Source: Jaltomata sinuosa (lineage: Eukaryota > Streptophyta > Magnoliopsida > Solanales > Solanaceae). Taken from it: a stretch of 64,000 nt of DNA. The stretch spans positions 930,001 through 994,000 of the forward strand of contig QJPP01007241.1 in NCBI GenBank assembly GCA_003996215.1, written 5' to 3'. Of the stretch, positions 43,674-55,043 are shown in pieces (the first letter of the stretch is position 1; each line of letters opens with the position of its first letter). The notes below the pieces were generated by a model. The model saw nothing but the letters and a program-made list of their open reading frames with translations. It did not search any database and was not told the origin of the DNA. A program made the translations under genes and the position numbers.

Positions 43674-45058
43674 AGAGAGTCCATTGCATTTTGCATCCCT
43701 AATGTATGTCTTCTTTTATGATTTGCACCCTATCATATTATTTTTTATGATTCACACCCTAATCTCTTTACTTTCTTGCAAAATAATGAAATTATTCCTT
43801 TTTTGAATTTTTAAGGAGGGAAAAATTGAAATACAATTAATAAAAAGAATAAACAACACAAACTTAGATGTAGAGCTCAATAAAGAAAATAGTGATCGCA
43901 TATTGAGACTAATATGTGAACATGGACATGGCTGGATCTTCTTTATACATTACGAATTTTCATAACTCCAAATCCTTCTTGTGGCTTCGATAACCGCACT
44001 TATTAAATACTTTTTCTGTTACTTTTTTACTTTGAAATTTTTCTACTTACATTCGATATTCATGTATTACTTATATAATCTTTCACGAAGCCCATCACCA
44101 AAGTGTAATACCGGCACAATCCAACACTACACATTCCTCTATAATTAACTAACATTATGCAATCCCATACATTCAATCAATCAATTGGCAGACCTAGGAA
44201 GTCTTCTATCCATAAAAGAAAGGGGAAATATCTCAAAACACACCTAAACTATGGTCGAAATTATTGTTACACACTCTAACTTTGCGAAGGTCCTATGACC
44301 TCCCTGGACTATTTTATAGTGTAATATTAAGGGTATTATCATCTTAGCTGCACCACTAAATCACTCAAACTAAAGTAAGTGCTTACACACGCTATGAAAA
44401 AGAGGGGTCAGTTCTCATTAATGTTAATTTCTCTTCCATTAACCCTAAAATTTTCTTAAAACTCTCTAACTTTATCTTTATGATTATTGACCAAATAACA
44501 CAAATTATTTCAATTTCATGTGATTTTTACTTTCAATCTACTATTGCGAAGTTGTTGCTTATACGTGTGTTCACTTGCATGTCCAGATATGCTAATAAAA
44601 CTCTCAATATTATACTATAAAATAGTTCATGGGAGGTCATAGGACCCCCACAAAGTTAGAGTGTGTAACAACAATTTCGGCCATAGTTTAGGACCAGTGA
44701 CCAGTGACATCTACATAGAGTGCTATCAGTTTCAATATGCTCCTAGAAGACTCGTGAGAAAACATAATGGTGTCTGGTGTATCGATCTGGAGAGACATCA
44801 TTAATTATTATGAGAGGCAAATGAGCTTGATTATATTCACTTCCTTTTCTATTGAGCTCTTTTTTTAGTTTTGAGTCATTATTCTTTTTATTAATTGTAT
44901 TCTAGTTTTGCCCTCGTAGAAAATTGAGAAAAAGAGTAGTTTCATTATTTAGCAAGAAAATAAAGAGGTTAGGGTGTGAATCATAAAAAACAGTAAAATA
45001 GGGTGCAAATCACAAAAGAGAACATACGTTAGGGGTGCAACACGCAACGGACTCCGTA
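43674..45058. mobile_element. Foldback element with a second foldback nested inside
   Basis: Left arm (about 43674-43815): gtccattgcattttgcatcc, ttttatgatttgcacccta and gattcacaccctaatctctt. Right arm (about 44905-45058) carries the reverse complements: aggggtgcaacacgcaacgg and ggttagggtgtgaatcata. The interior is AT-rich without a transposase. The element at 44243-44691 lies within it. Confidence 0.65.
44243..44691. mobile_element. Inner foldback element
   Basis: The arms at 44243-44335 (cacctaaactatggtcgaaa, gttacacactctaactttgc) and 44600-44691 (gcaaagttagag-like, aatttcggccatagtttagg) are inverted. The loop is about 265 bp. Non-coding. Confidence 0.65.
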
Positions 45059-45594
45059 AAAGAAAATAGATTTGTATTTAAAACTTAAAGTCATTATTAT
45101 ATAATTTAAAATAAAAAATAATTATAGTATAATTTTATTGAGTTATTATTTTAATCATTAATTAAGATCTTAGAATTGAAAACTTTATAAATAGTCCAAT
45201 AGAAAGATTTATAAAACAATTTAAAAACTGTTAATCCAATAGTTTGATATCGATAAATTAATAATATATTTTTTTCAATTTGATTTATCAATTAAATTGA
45301 TTTTTGCACACCCTTAATAGCCCCTTCTCAAAATAAGTGTGTTTTAGTTCATTTCACTCTCATTAAAACAAATAATAACTATAAAATATAATTTAGTAAG
45401 TTACTATTATTTGTATTTCCAAGCACTATTAAAAAGAAATAGTTGTTTAGTATAAAAGTAGTCGAAAGTAATTATTGTCTTTTGTCTTGAATTTCTCGAT
45501 ATATATTTTGGGATAAATTTATTTTAAAACAGAGGGAGTACCAAAGAACTAACGAAAATCGTGGTTTTGGCCTACTTTCGAATCTGGGTCAAGG

Positions 45595-46490
45595 AATGAT
45601 ATATCCCTCAATTTTGCAAATTAGAGTTTTTTATACTCCTCGTAAGTGATTCGCATATACTCTCACTGTTCAACAAATAGAGTATATTTGCCCTTCTTTC
45701 TAACGGACTTTCGTTTTTTGAATTAAAAAAAATCACTTCCCTTGTTTTTTAATTGAAAAATTACCCTGTAGATTTTAAAAAAGAATTCTAACCCATTTTC
45801 CTTGTGATTTTAAACCCAAGATTGTACTCACCCACACAAAAATTTCAAAACTCGTTGTCCAGTTCAAATCGAGCTTGAATCTTGCATTTCAATGATGTGT
45901 TTTCAACTTGGTATCTATAATTTGATTTCAAGACAACAATTATAGAGAAAGTCCAGTTCAAAAGTTTCGTTCCAAATATAAAACTTCAAAAAAAAATATC
46001 AATAACTCATATTCAAGTTTTTTTTAGAGATTGATGACCACAAGCTTTCGATAAAAAAAGGATTTGAAAACAAACAGATAAATCCTAATCAAATGTCAAT
46101 AATAATGGAAGTCGAAAAGTCAGAATTAAAGTAGCAAAATGAATAATTCATAAATGAAACAGCCGCTCGTGTGAATCGGGGAACAATTTTTTTATTTTGT
46201 AATTTTCATTTATCTTTTGTTGTGATTTTAGGATATGAAAATCTTAAAATAATGATTATTAGTCTGATCACTTCCCTTAAATAAGGCAATTTAATAAATC
46301 GTCTAGAATTATTTTTAAAAGTCATGTGACAAATTTCCAATTAAAAAAATAAGGAAAATGTTTTTTTTTTTAATTCGGAAAACAAAAGTCCGTTAGAAAG
46401 AAGGGACAAATGTGTTCTATTTGTTGGACGAAAAAGGTATATGTAAGCCACTTTTTTGACGACGGATATATCCGCTCTAAATCACAAAAA
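45595..46490. mobile_element. Foldback element related to the one at 13846
   Basis: Left arm (45595-45760): gatatatccctcaattttgc, aacaaatagagtatatttgc, ccttctttctaacggacttt. Right arm (46330-46490): agtccgttagaaagaaggga, tttgttggacg, gacggatatatccgctctaa. Arms are about 160 bp. The wording of the ends is shared with the 13846-14467 element. Confidence 0.65.
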
Positions 46491-47821
46491 CATGTAATTA
46501 TGTTAATTTATGTTTTATCTTAAACAGTATAGCACTTCACTTATCGAGTTCAAAAACGCACATTAATTTGACGTATGTAGCACTTCATTTATCTAATATG
46601 GGTTGTGATTTTGTGCTCATTAATTAGGAAGAATTAGACAAAATGACCATTGTGTTAAATTTCTTACACAAAAAAGAGCGCACTTATAATTTAATTTCTA
46701 AAATGTTCATTCAACCAATGTTCTTACCCGAAATGGTCATTCGATTTTACATTCGGTATACATGCGGATTTTTTTTTTGAATTTTTTTTAGCAGTATACA
46801 TGCATATACATTGCATGTATATACACGTTGCATATATATGATATATACAAGCGATATACATGCAACTATTATTTTTTTTTGATAAAATATTTGACAGTAG
46901 TACATTTTCGTAAAAACCCAATATTCAAATATAACTATTATTATTATTTATTATTATTATTATTATTATTTAATAATCATCTTATTTTAATCCACTTGTC
47001 ATAAAAATAACTTTGATCAAATTTTATGTTATTCCACGATAATAATTATTCTTTTAATTTATTAATTAATGATGTAAGTAAATTATAAATTGATTAATGG
47101 GAAAAGTACACAAAATGGATCCAAAATCTAAAGTATTTACATCTCAATATCCCCTTTCTTAATAACTTTAAAAATATCCAGGCGCAATATATTAATTACA
47201 CCGCGTGCCCCTTTCAAAGGGAGTCCAATTTCCCGCAATTCAATAAATTGCGGCTCCTCTTTAATTTCTTTGAAATTGCGGCTCTCCTTTTCAATTCTCT
47301 ATATTATTCTCTTTATTTAGCTTAATTTATTTTCTTTTGTCTTATTATACTTTTTACTTTTTGACTTTTGCTTTTTTATTATTTTGCTTTTTAACTTACA
47401 TTTTCATTTGTACTTCTTTAACATTTTGATAAAATATACCCACTAATTAATTCTTAATATTTTTTTAAAAAAATAAATTGGGTATGTTATTGTTGTTGTT
47501 GTTGTGTAGTTAGATATTTTTTTATTAATAAAAATAAATAAATAAATAAATAATTAGATTATAATAAGAAGTAATTAAAAAAGAATATTAAAATTTTCTA
47601 ATTTATTTAATAAAATCTAAATTAGTAGAAATATATTTTTTTATTAGTTTTGGTTAGATTATATTTTTCATCATTTCTTTTGAATAATAAAATAAAATAT
47701 AAAGATAAAGATATTATCTTACTATTTTTAGACCAAATAAAATATAAATAAATTAATAAATAAATTCAATAATAAATAATTAAGAATGATAAGAAGTGTC
47801 TCATTGAAGGACTAGAACAAT
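46491..47821. other. Very AT-rich DNA with simple repeats
   Basis: Includes an ATGCATAT-rich stretch (46790-46865), a (TTA)n run (46937-46970) and an aaataaataaat run near 47530. No gene recognised. Confidence 0.45.
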
Positions 47822-48885
47822 TCTCTATGATACTATTACAGTATATGAATATATTGTGTTGGTATTATTGAGGATTGAAGTAGGCCTCAATAAAACTATG
47901 ATAATATATGAATATATTGTGATGGTATCATTGAAAATTGAAAAATGTCTTATTGAAAGGCTGAAATAATTCTCCATGATACCATCACCGTATATCAAGA
48001 TATTGTGATGATATTGTGGAGGATTGAGGAGTGTCTCATTGAAGGATGATATCATGTCAGTATAGAGATATACTGTGGTGGTATACTAAGGAGTGTCTCA
48101 TTAAAAGATGATACCATGACAATATATAAATATACTGTGGTGGTATACTGAGGAGTGCCTTATTGAGGGATTGAAGCAGTTCTCCATGATACCATCACAA
48201 TATATTAATATACTATGATGGTATCATGGAGAATTTGGGAGTGTCTCATTGAAGAATGATACCATGACAGTATATGAATATATTGTGGTGGTATATTGAG
48301 GAGTGTCTCATTAAAATACTGAAACAATCCTCTATGATACCATTACAATATATCGATATACTATGATGATATCATGGAGGATTGAGGAATATCTCATTGA
48401 AGGAGGATAACATGTTAGTATATGGATATATTGTAATGGTATCATGGAGGTCTCACTGATGAATTGAAGCAGACATCAATGATACCATGACAGTAAATAG
48501 ATATATTGTGATGGTATCACTACGAACTGAAGCAAACCCCAATGATACCATGTCAGTATATAGATATACTGTAATGATATTGCATAGAGGTCTCATTGAA
48601 GTGTTGAAGCAGACATCATGATACCATAAAAGTATATGCATATACTGTAATGATATCATGGAGGTCTCACTGAAAGGTTGAAGCAGACATCAATAATACC
48701 TTGACAGTATATAGATATACCGTGATGGTATCATTACGGATTGAAGCAACTCCAATGATACTATGTCAGTATATAGATACACTGTGTGATATCATGGAGG
48801 TCTCACCGAAGGATTTAAGCAAACATCAATGATACCATCACAATATATTTATATATTGTTATGTTATCATTATAGACCGAAGCAA
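47822..48885. repeat. Tandem array of about fifteen imperfect palindromes
   Basis: Every 60-75 bases a hairpin-forming segment occurs whose arms are of the type atgataccatgacagtatat and its near reverse complement atatactgtgatggtatcat. Spacers are of the type ggaggtctcactgaag and attgaagcagacatcaa. The best arms, 48181-48231, pair over about 24 bases (tctccatgataccatcacaa with ttgtgatggtatcatggaga, allowing few mismatches). Copies differ by point changes in both arms. It does not match any named element recognised here. Confidence 0.8.
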
Positions 48886-49470
48886 ATGAAAAAAAGAGAA
48901 ATTAAAAAAGAAAAGGGAATCGAATGAAATTTAAAAAAAAAAGAAATAAATAAAATGAAAAAAATAGATATATAAAAAGGACCAAAAATATGAATTTAGA
49001 TTGTGGTGAAAAAATAAAGAATATTATGATTTGAGAAAAAAATAATGAATAAAAATAAAATAAACGACCAAAAAAAGGAGAAAAAGAAAGGAAAGGAACA
49101 AAAAATAAAGAAATAAAAATTCGAGAAAAAATAAAAATAAAAAATAAAAAACACAAAAACAAAAGGAACCAATAAGGAGGAAAAAAAGAGAAAAAAAAAG
49201 TAGAGAAAGAAACAAATGAATAAGTAATAAACGAGAAAAAAGAAAAGAAAAGAAAGAAAAAGAAGAAGAAAAGAAGTATATAAAACAAAAATTGAATATG
49301 AATTCGATTATGGTGTAAAAAGAAAATAAAGAATAAAACAATTTGAAAAAAATAAATAAACATAAAAAGAAAAAAGATAAAAAATGAGAAAAAAAAGAAA
49401 AGAAGAAAAAAGGAGAAGAAGTAGAGAAATAAAATGAAAAGAATTAAAAATGAGATAAATAACTAAAGCT
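48886..49470 (+). repeat. Long purine-rich (A/G) tract
   Basis: Nearly 600 bases of mostly A and G on the plus strand (runs such as aaaaagaaaaggg), interrupted by a repeated block with atatgaatttagattgtggtg (48989) and atatgaattcgattatggtg (49295). Long reading frames on the minus strand (up to 153 codons, mostly Phe/Leu/Ser) are a composition effect, not genes. Confidence 0.8.
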
Positions 49471-49534
49471 ACAAGGGAAGGAGGCGTTTAAAGTAATTAG
49501 TTAGGGGGTATTTTATGTAAGAGAGCATTTACAA

Positions 49535-49961
49535 CTTGTTTGGATGGTGGTTAGTAATGATATGGTATTGTATTGTTTGTATGAGTACCATGTTTGTTTT
49601 GATGGTAACTTAAAATAAATGGTATGGTATGGTTTGATTCCATGGTTATTTAACCATGAAAAGCCCCATTCTATTGTACCACCGATTTGGTGGTATCCCA
49701 TGGTAATTTAATTTCTCTTTTCAATTATGCCCTTATTTAATATTAATAAATTTAACATTTATAATAATTTAGGGTATTTTAGTAAACTTACCAACTACGA
49801 TACAATCAAATTAAACAACACATTACAATACAATACATTATGAAACAACAGCCAACCATACAGTCTATCCAAACATTGCATTAATAATACAGTACAATAC
49901 AATACTATACTATACAATACCATACATTATGAAACCATGGGTAACCACCATCCAAACAAAG
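49535..49961. mobile_element. MITE with TIR CTTGTTTGGATGGTGGTTA
   Basis: The ends cttgtttggatggtggttag and gtaaccaccatccaaacaaag (first 20 bases match as inverted repeats, with small differences). AT-rich interior with atggtatgg repeats. Target duplication not resolved. Non-coding. Confidence 0.65.
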
Positions 49962-50436
49962 AGTTACTTGTAAATAGTCTACTCCTATTGGGCTGCCTGT
50001 GCTTTTCCCTTGATTAATTCACCCTTACTAAAGTGCTATAGATAAATTAAAATATGAGAAGTAAACACAATATTGTAAATCACTAGAAAAATTAGTATTA
50101 TGAAATAAACTCGAGAAAAGGTATCTGAAATTATTCCTAATATATGGACAAAACTATGGTAAGAAGTTCAACAAAAATACCCAATAATTTAGGTAGGAAA
50201 ATTCAAAACCTTAATAATTTAGGAGAGTTGTCCTTTACAAAGTATATATACCCACCCAATCCCCAACGTATGAGAAGTATGGTTACACCTTTTCTCTATA
50301 CATGTAAGACTCTCTCTTTGACGACAAAATTGAAATTGAAAAAAAAAATGTCTTATCTTGTATTGAAAAGTTTCCCTAGCAATTTTTTTCTATGATGATC
50401 ATGGTGTTCGGGCACTTCAACTAAATCACCAAGTAA
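49962..50436. other. Intergenic, nothing recognised
   Basis: No gene or repeat border recognised. Confidence 0.4.
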
Positions 50437-50580
50437 ACAGTCCACCAAGGCTAGAATAGATGGACAGATGGAAAGAATCACCTAGTGTTTTTTGTCTCCC
50501 GCTGGAATTTGAACCTGAGACCTCAAACTTCATGGTTCTTTAACCCACTTCATTGACCATTACGCCACATCCTTGTGTGC
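50437..50580 (-). mobile_element. SolS-type SINE fragment
   Basis: The minus strand carries the tRNA-like head (tgaggtctcaggttcaaatt, B box) and aacactaggtgattcttt of the common SINE. It faces the opposite way to the next fragment. Confidence 0.6.
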
Positions 50581-50699
50581 TTTTTGTAACAATTTTGTGC
50601 TGTGCTGTTACTTGCTCTATAGTGTATATAATGTGTTAATTCATAACTTAATTTCTAGTATGAGGTGGGTTGAGAATATTTGGTATCAAATCTCAGCGA

Positions 50700-50832
50700 A
50701 AACAAAAAATACTAAGTGATTTCTTATCATCGTGCTGACCTTGATGGACAAAGTTACCTTGTGCTTGTTGCCGGTGGGAAGTGGCAACGGAAGCTGGTCT
50801 GGACATCACGGTCAAACAAAAAAAAAGTTAGT
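50700..50832 (+). mobile_element. SolS-type SINE 3' part with oligo(A) tail
   Basis: The segment aagtgatttcttatcatcgt, gctgaccttgatggacaaag, ttgccggtgggaagtggcaa and gctggtctggacatcacggt is the SINE body, and it ends in an A-rich tail (about 50813-50827). Confidence 0.65.
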
Positions 50833-50951
50833 TTGGAGTATATGAACTTTTCTTTTTGCTGTTTCTTTGGGGATTATATGTATTCTTCTCTTTTGCTTTT
50901 CTTAGGTTGTTTTAGGAGGAAGCCTATTTGTTCTATATTTTGAGTTTGAGG

Positions 50952-51050
50952 GTGTACCGGAAATAACCTTTCTACCCCACAAAAGGTAGGGTAAGGTCTG
51001 CGTACAACCGTCCACCGCTTTTGTGATTACACTGAGTATATTGTTGTTTA
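50952..51050 (+). mobile_element. LINE/SINE 3' tail fragment
   Basis: The block gtgtaccggaaataaccttt, aaaggtagggtaaggtctgc, gtacaaccgtccaccgc and gattacactgagtatattgt then tgt is the 3' end shared by solanaceous RTE-type LINEs and derived SINEs. Confidence 0.6.
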
Positions 51051-51351
51051 TAGGCCTGATAGGATATCTGATTTTTGTCAATATACTTATACTATTAAAG
51101 TTTTTAGCTTTCTGGAAAGCATATGAGTATATGACTTTGTTCTGCATTGTTTTTTTTTTACTAGCTTCTTGTTTTGTTCCCTTAATTTTTCTGAAAAAAA
51201 TAAATTTTTGGAAGACCCTCATTGACCATGTTACTCCATATTTAAGCTGATCTCATGCCAATATTCTGCAAATACAAATTAAAATTCTCTATATATTTTC
51301 TAAATGTATAAATCTCCAGAAAGTATAGTACCTACAATAAAATTGCTAACA

Positions 51352-51410
51352 TCTTGAGTGAGGTGGTAGGTATCCCGTTGAATTAGTCGAGGTGTGTGAA
51401 AAAAAAATAG
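51352..51410 (+). mobile_element. SINE 3' end fragment
   Basis: The tgagtgaggtggtaggtatc / ccgttgaattagtcgaggtg stretch followed by an A run is the end of the common SINE body. Confidence 0.5.
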
Positions 51411-51644
51411 TAAATAAAGTGCCAACATGTATAGAACATATTTTCAACTAATATTTATCTCCCATATAGATCTTCTTCTTCCATTATGTCCAATCTTTCG
51501 CAACTTCCTATGATTTTAGGTTTACCTCGTTCTCTTCTAACACCTTCGTTCATCATGGTTTTACACCTATGGAGTATGGACTTATCCATCTGAAGACGTA
51601 GATAAAGAGGTTTTTTGAATGACTAGCTTGTTATGCTTTACTAA

Positions 51645-51835
51645 AGTGTGTATTAGGCAAGAACAATTCAGTTTTTCTCATTAATCTCTGTGCTTTATGG
51701 TTTCAAATGGCATATAGTTGTTTCACTTCTTGTTGACATGGATGATGCTTTAGTATTGTAAAATGTGTATTGTGTAAGAACAGTTCTCTTTTACTATTAG
51801 TCTTACTGTGCTTTATGGTTTCAAATGGCAGGAAT
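51645..51835 (+). repeat. Direct duplication (about 120 bp) upstream of the eEF2 pseudogene
   Basis: The two copies near 51645-51712 and 51762-51833 share gtgtattaggcaagaacaat-like sequence and the identical segment gtgctttatggtttcaaatg. It lies in the presumed first intron of the eEF2 copy. Confidence 0.6.
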
Positions 51836-52909
51836 AACATATACTCCGTATAATTTTGTTGCGATAGTTGACAAACCGTCAAGATGGGAAGTGTACCAAG
51901 CCAATCTCTTTCTTAGTAATGTCTTGGTTTTTCCTGAAAAGTTTTCTGGTTTGGAATCTTACCTGATTGACACAGGTGAAGTTCACATCCGACGAGCTCC
52001 GGAAGATTATGGACTACAAGCATAACATTCGTAATATGTTTGTTGTTGCGCATCTTCGCCATGGTGAGAAAACCAAAAATAATCTTTTTACTTCATGTTA
52101 TCACCCGCATGAGTAAATATAGATGTTTGGTTCTGATATGTATTCGAATTACTGATAGTGTTTTGATGACAGGAAAGTTTACGCTGGTTGATTTACTGGT
52201 TGCTGCTTCTGGTAACCTTGCTCAAGAAGTTGGTGGTGATGTTAGAATGACAAATACACGTGCAGATGAGGCCGAGTGTGTTAGTACCATCAAATCCACC
52301 GGTATTTCACTTTACTATCAGATGAGCGATCAATCCTTGAAGAACTACAAGGGAGAGAGATAAGGGAACGATACCTCATCAACCTCATCGATTGTCCTGG
52401 ACACGTTGATTTCTCATCTGAAGTGACTACTGCTCTACGTATTACTGATGGTGCACTTGTTGTAGTTGATTGTGTGGATGGTGTCTGTGTCCAAACAGAA
52501 ACAGTGCTCCATCAGGCACTTGGAGAAAGGACTCGTCCTGTTTTGACTGTTAACAAGATGGACAGGTGTTTCCTTGAACTTCAGGTTGATGGCGAGGAGA
52601 CTTATCAGACATTCCAAAGAGTTATTAAGAATGCCAATGTTATTATGGCAACCTATGAAGATCCTCTTCTCGGTGATGTCCAGGTTTACCCCGAGAAAGG
52701 TACTGTTGCTTTCTGTGCTGGATTGTATGGATGGGGTTTTAGTCTCACTAACTTCGCCAAGATGTATGCCTCCAAGTTCGGAGTGGATGAATCTAAGATG
52801 ATGGAAAGGCTTTGGGGTGAGAACTTCTTTGACCCTGCCACCAAGAAGTGGACCAAGAAGAACTCTGGCTCTCCTACATGCAAGCGTGGGTTTGTTCAAT
52901 TCTGCTATG

Positions 52910-53132
52910 TATTGGACTGTTACAATTTGTACGCAGCTTGCTCAGAACTGTCACGGTCTGTTTAGGACTGTTAGCTGTCCACTTTACATTTATTTTCCAG
53001 ATTTATTATTTAGTTAGGATACCTTATTAGTCATTAGTTAGGAGTCTCCTTAGCTGCTGTGTAATTCTATTTATTCAGTTGTTGCTTTCAATAATATTAT
53101 ACAATCTTCCAGCACTTCTTCAAGTGTTCATA
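52910..53132 (+). mobile_element. Copia solo LTR (TATTGG...TTCATA) in eEF2
   Basis: The 223-bp LTR starts tattggactgttacaatttg and ends aagtgttcata. It is flanked by ctatg (52905-52909 and 53133-53137), a perfect 5-bp target duplication. It is the same LTR family as the full element at 53170-57980 but in opposite orientation and 24 bp longer (an extra ggataccttattagtcatt-containing segment). The termini are TA...TA instead of TG...CA. Confidence 0.92.
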
Positions 53133-53376
53133 CTATGAACCAATCAAGCAAATTATCAACGCTTGTATGTATGAACACTTGAAGAAGTGCTGGAAGATTG
53201 TTTTATATTATTGAAAGCAACAACTGAATAAATAGAATTACACAGCAGCTAAGGAGACTCCTAACTAAATAATAAATCTGGAAAATAAATGTAAAGTGGA
53301 CAGCTAACAGTCCTAAACAGACCGTGACAGTTCTGAGCAAGCTGCGTACAAATTGTAACAGTCCAATACGCCCCCC

Positions 53377-54861
53377 TCAAGTTAGGCGATGGGTCACTAA
53401 GCCTAACTTGAATAAATTTCTCGCAAATGCAGGCTTGGCTAGCGCTTTCGTGAGAGTGTCAGCTATCTGGTCGGCACCATGAACATGTACAACACGAACC
53501 CTTTTGTTTTCAACATGGTGGCGGACAAAGTGGAAGTCTATTGCAGCATGCTTTACACGGCTATGGAGGACAGGATTCTTGCTCAAGAATTTGGTTCCAA
53601 GATTGTCGCAGTAAATAGTAGGCAACTGATGTACTGGAAAGTGCAGCTCGCTTAAGAGATTGGTGACCCACAAGGTTTCAGCAAGGGCATTAGCCACTGC
53701 CCTGTATTCAGATTCGGTGGAGGAGCGAGACACAGTATTTTGCTTCTTTGAGGACCAACTGATTGGGTTGCAACCAAGGAAAAGGATGTAACCGGATGTG
53801 GAGACTCTATCAGCAATGTCTCCACCGCAATCCGCATCAGAGTATATGTGCAGATTGTAGTCATCAATGGGGTTCACACGCAGGCCTAGTTGGATCGTAC
53901 CACGAAGGTATCGGAGAACACGCTTCACAGCTTTCCAGTGAAGGTCCGATGGTGCTTGCATGAATTGAGACAACTTGTTGACTGCATAGGAGATGTCCGG
54001 TCTAGTAAAAGACAAGTACTGGAGTCTACCCAGGACTCGACGATAACGAGTGGCATCGGTCAGGTGAGTTCTATCAGAGAGTTTGAGCAACTCAGAGGCA
54101 CTCATCGGCGTTTGGGCACTTTTACAGTCAGTCATCAACTCATCATTTAATATCTCATTCACATAGTTTGCTTGAGTGAGAATTATTCCTTCAGAGCTGC
54201 GTATCACCTCAACACCAAGAAAATAGTGAAGATCACCTAAATCTTTAATTGAGAATCGAGAAGCAAGAGAAGTGATAACCTGATTAACCATGATAGAGTT
54301 GCTTCCAGTGACAATAATGTCATCTACATAGACGAGGACAAGCAATGTGTCACCAAGACCTTGTCGGATAAGTAGCGAATTATCGGATTTAGTCTTAACA
54401 AAGCCCATGGAAGAGAGATGTCCTGTGAGGGCATTGTACCATGCTCGCGGGGTTTGTTTCAAGCCATAAATTGCCTTGCGCAACCGACAGATGTGAGTTG
54501 GCTTGTCATCACAGGCAAACCCCGGAGGTTGTGCCATGTACACCTCCTCATCCAATTCACCCTGGAGGAAAGCATTGTTGACGTCAAGTTGACGGAGGGG
54601 CCAGTTATAACGAAGTGCCACAGAGAGGATAATACGGATAGTGGTGGGCTTGACGACTGGGCTAAATGTCGCATGAAAATCAATGCCCGGCCTCTGAGTG
54701 AAGCCTTTTGCAACCAAGCGCGCTTTGTATCTGTCAACAGACCCATCTGCATTCCTTTTGATCCTGAAAAGCCACTTACATGATACAATATTTTTAGCCG
54801 GATCATGAGGAACAAGTTCCCAAGTACGGTTATTCATCAAAGCATCAAATTCTGATTTCAT
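53377..54861 (-). pseudogene. Copia reverse transcriptase and RNase H
   Basis: The frame reads from MKSEFDALMNNRTWELV to the LGLVTHRLT end. RT motif YVDDIIVTG is at about residues 178-186, and the RT block YKARLVAKGFTQRPGIDF is at 45-62. RNase H features SDADCGGD and SSTESEYRAVA are near 344-385. A TGA (at 54874 area) replaces the Trp before RKAMKSEFDAL, so it is separated from the upstream frame. Confidence 0.9.
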
Positions 54862-55043
54862 GGCTTTCCTTCACTCTGGGTGTTTCTGGGCTTGTTTGAA
54901 GGTGTTGGGTATGAGTGTCGGTTCTAGGTGAGCTAGGTAATCAAATATTTGTTTCGATTTAGTGATGTTGTTTTGTGAGCGAGTGACTATACGGTTCAGA
55001 GGAGATGGTGCGTGTGGCGGTGATGGAGCTAGTTCATGGAGTG

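Noticed and set aside
47822..48885. Regularly spaced repeats similar in layout to a CRISPR array.
   Set aside because: CRISPR does not occur in plant nuclear DNA; repeats are palindromic along their whole length, diverged, and spacers are related to one another.
48902..49363. Two long minus-strand reading frames (153 and 105 codons) rich in Phe, Leu and Ser.
   Set aside because: They are produced by the purine-rich tract, which lacks stops on the complementary strand; no real protein features.
51825..52025. Reading frame starting MAGITYTPYNFVAIVDKP upstream of eEF2.
   Set aside because: It is in a different frame from eEF2 in the shared region and ends where eEF2 begins; there is no similarity to support it.
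53763..54783. Several reading frames on the plus strand inside the copia element.
   Set aside because: They are antisense to the RT/RNase H coding sequence and resemble nothing.
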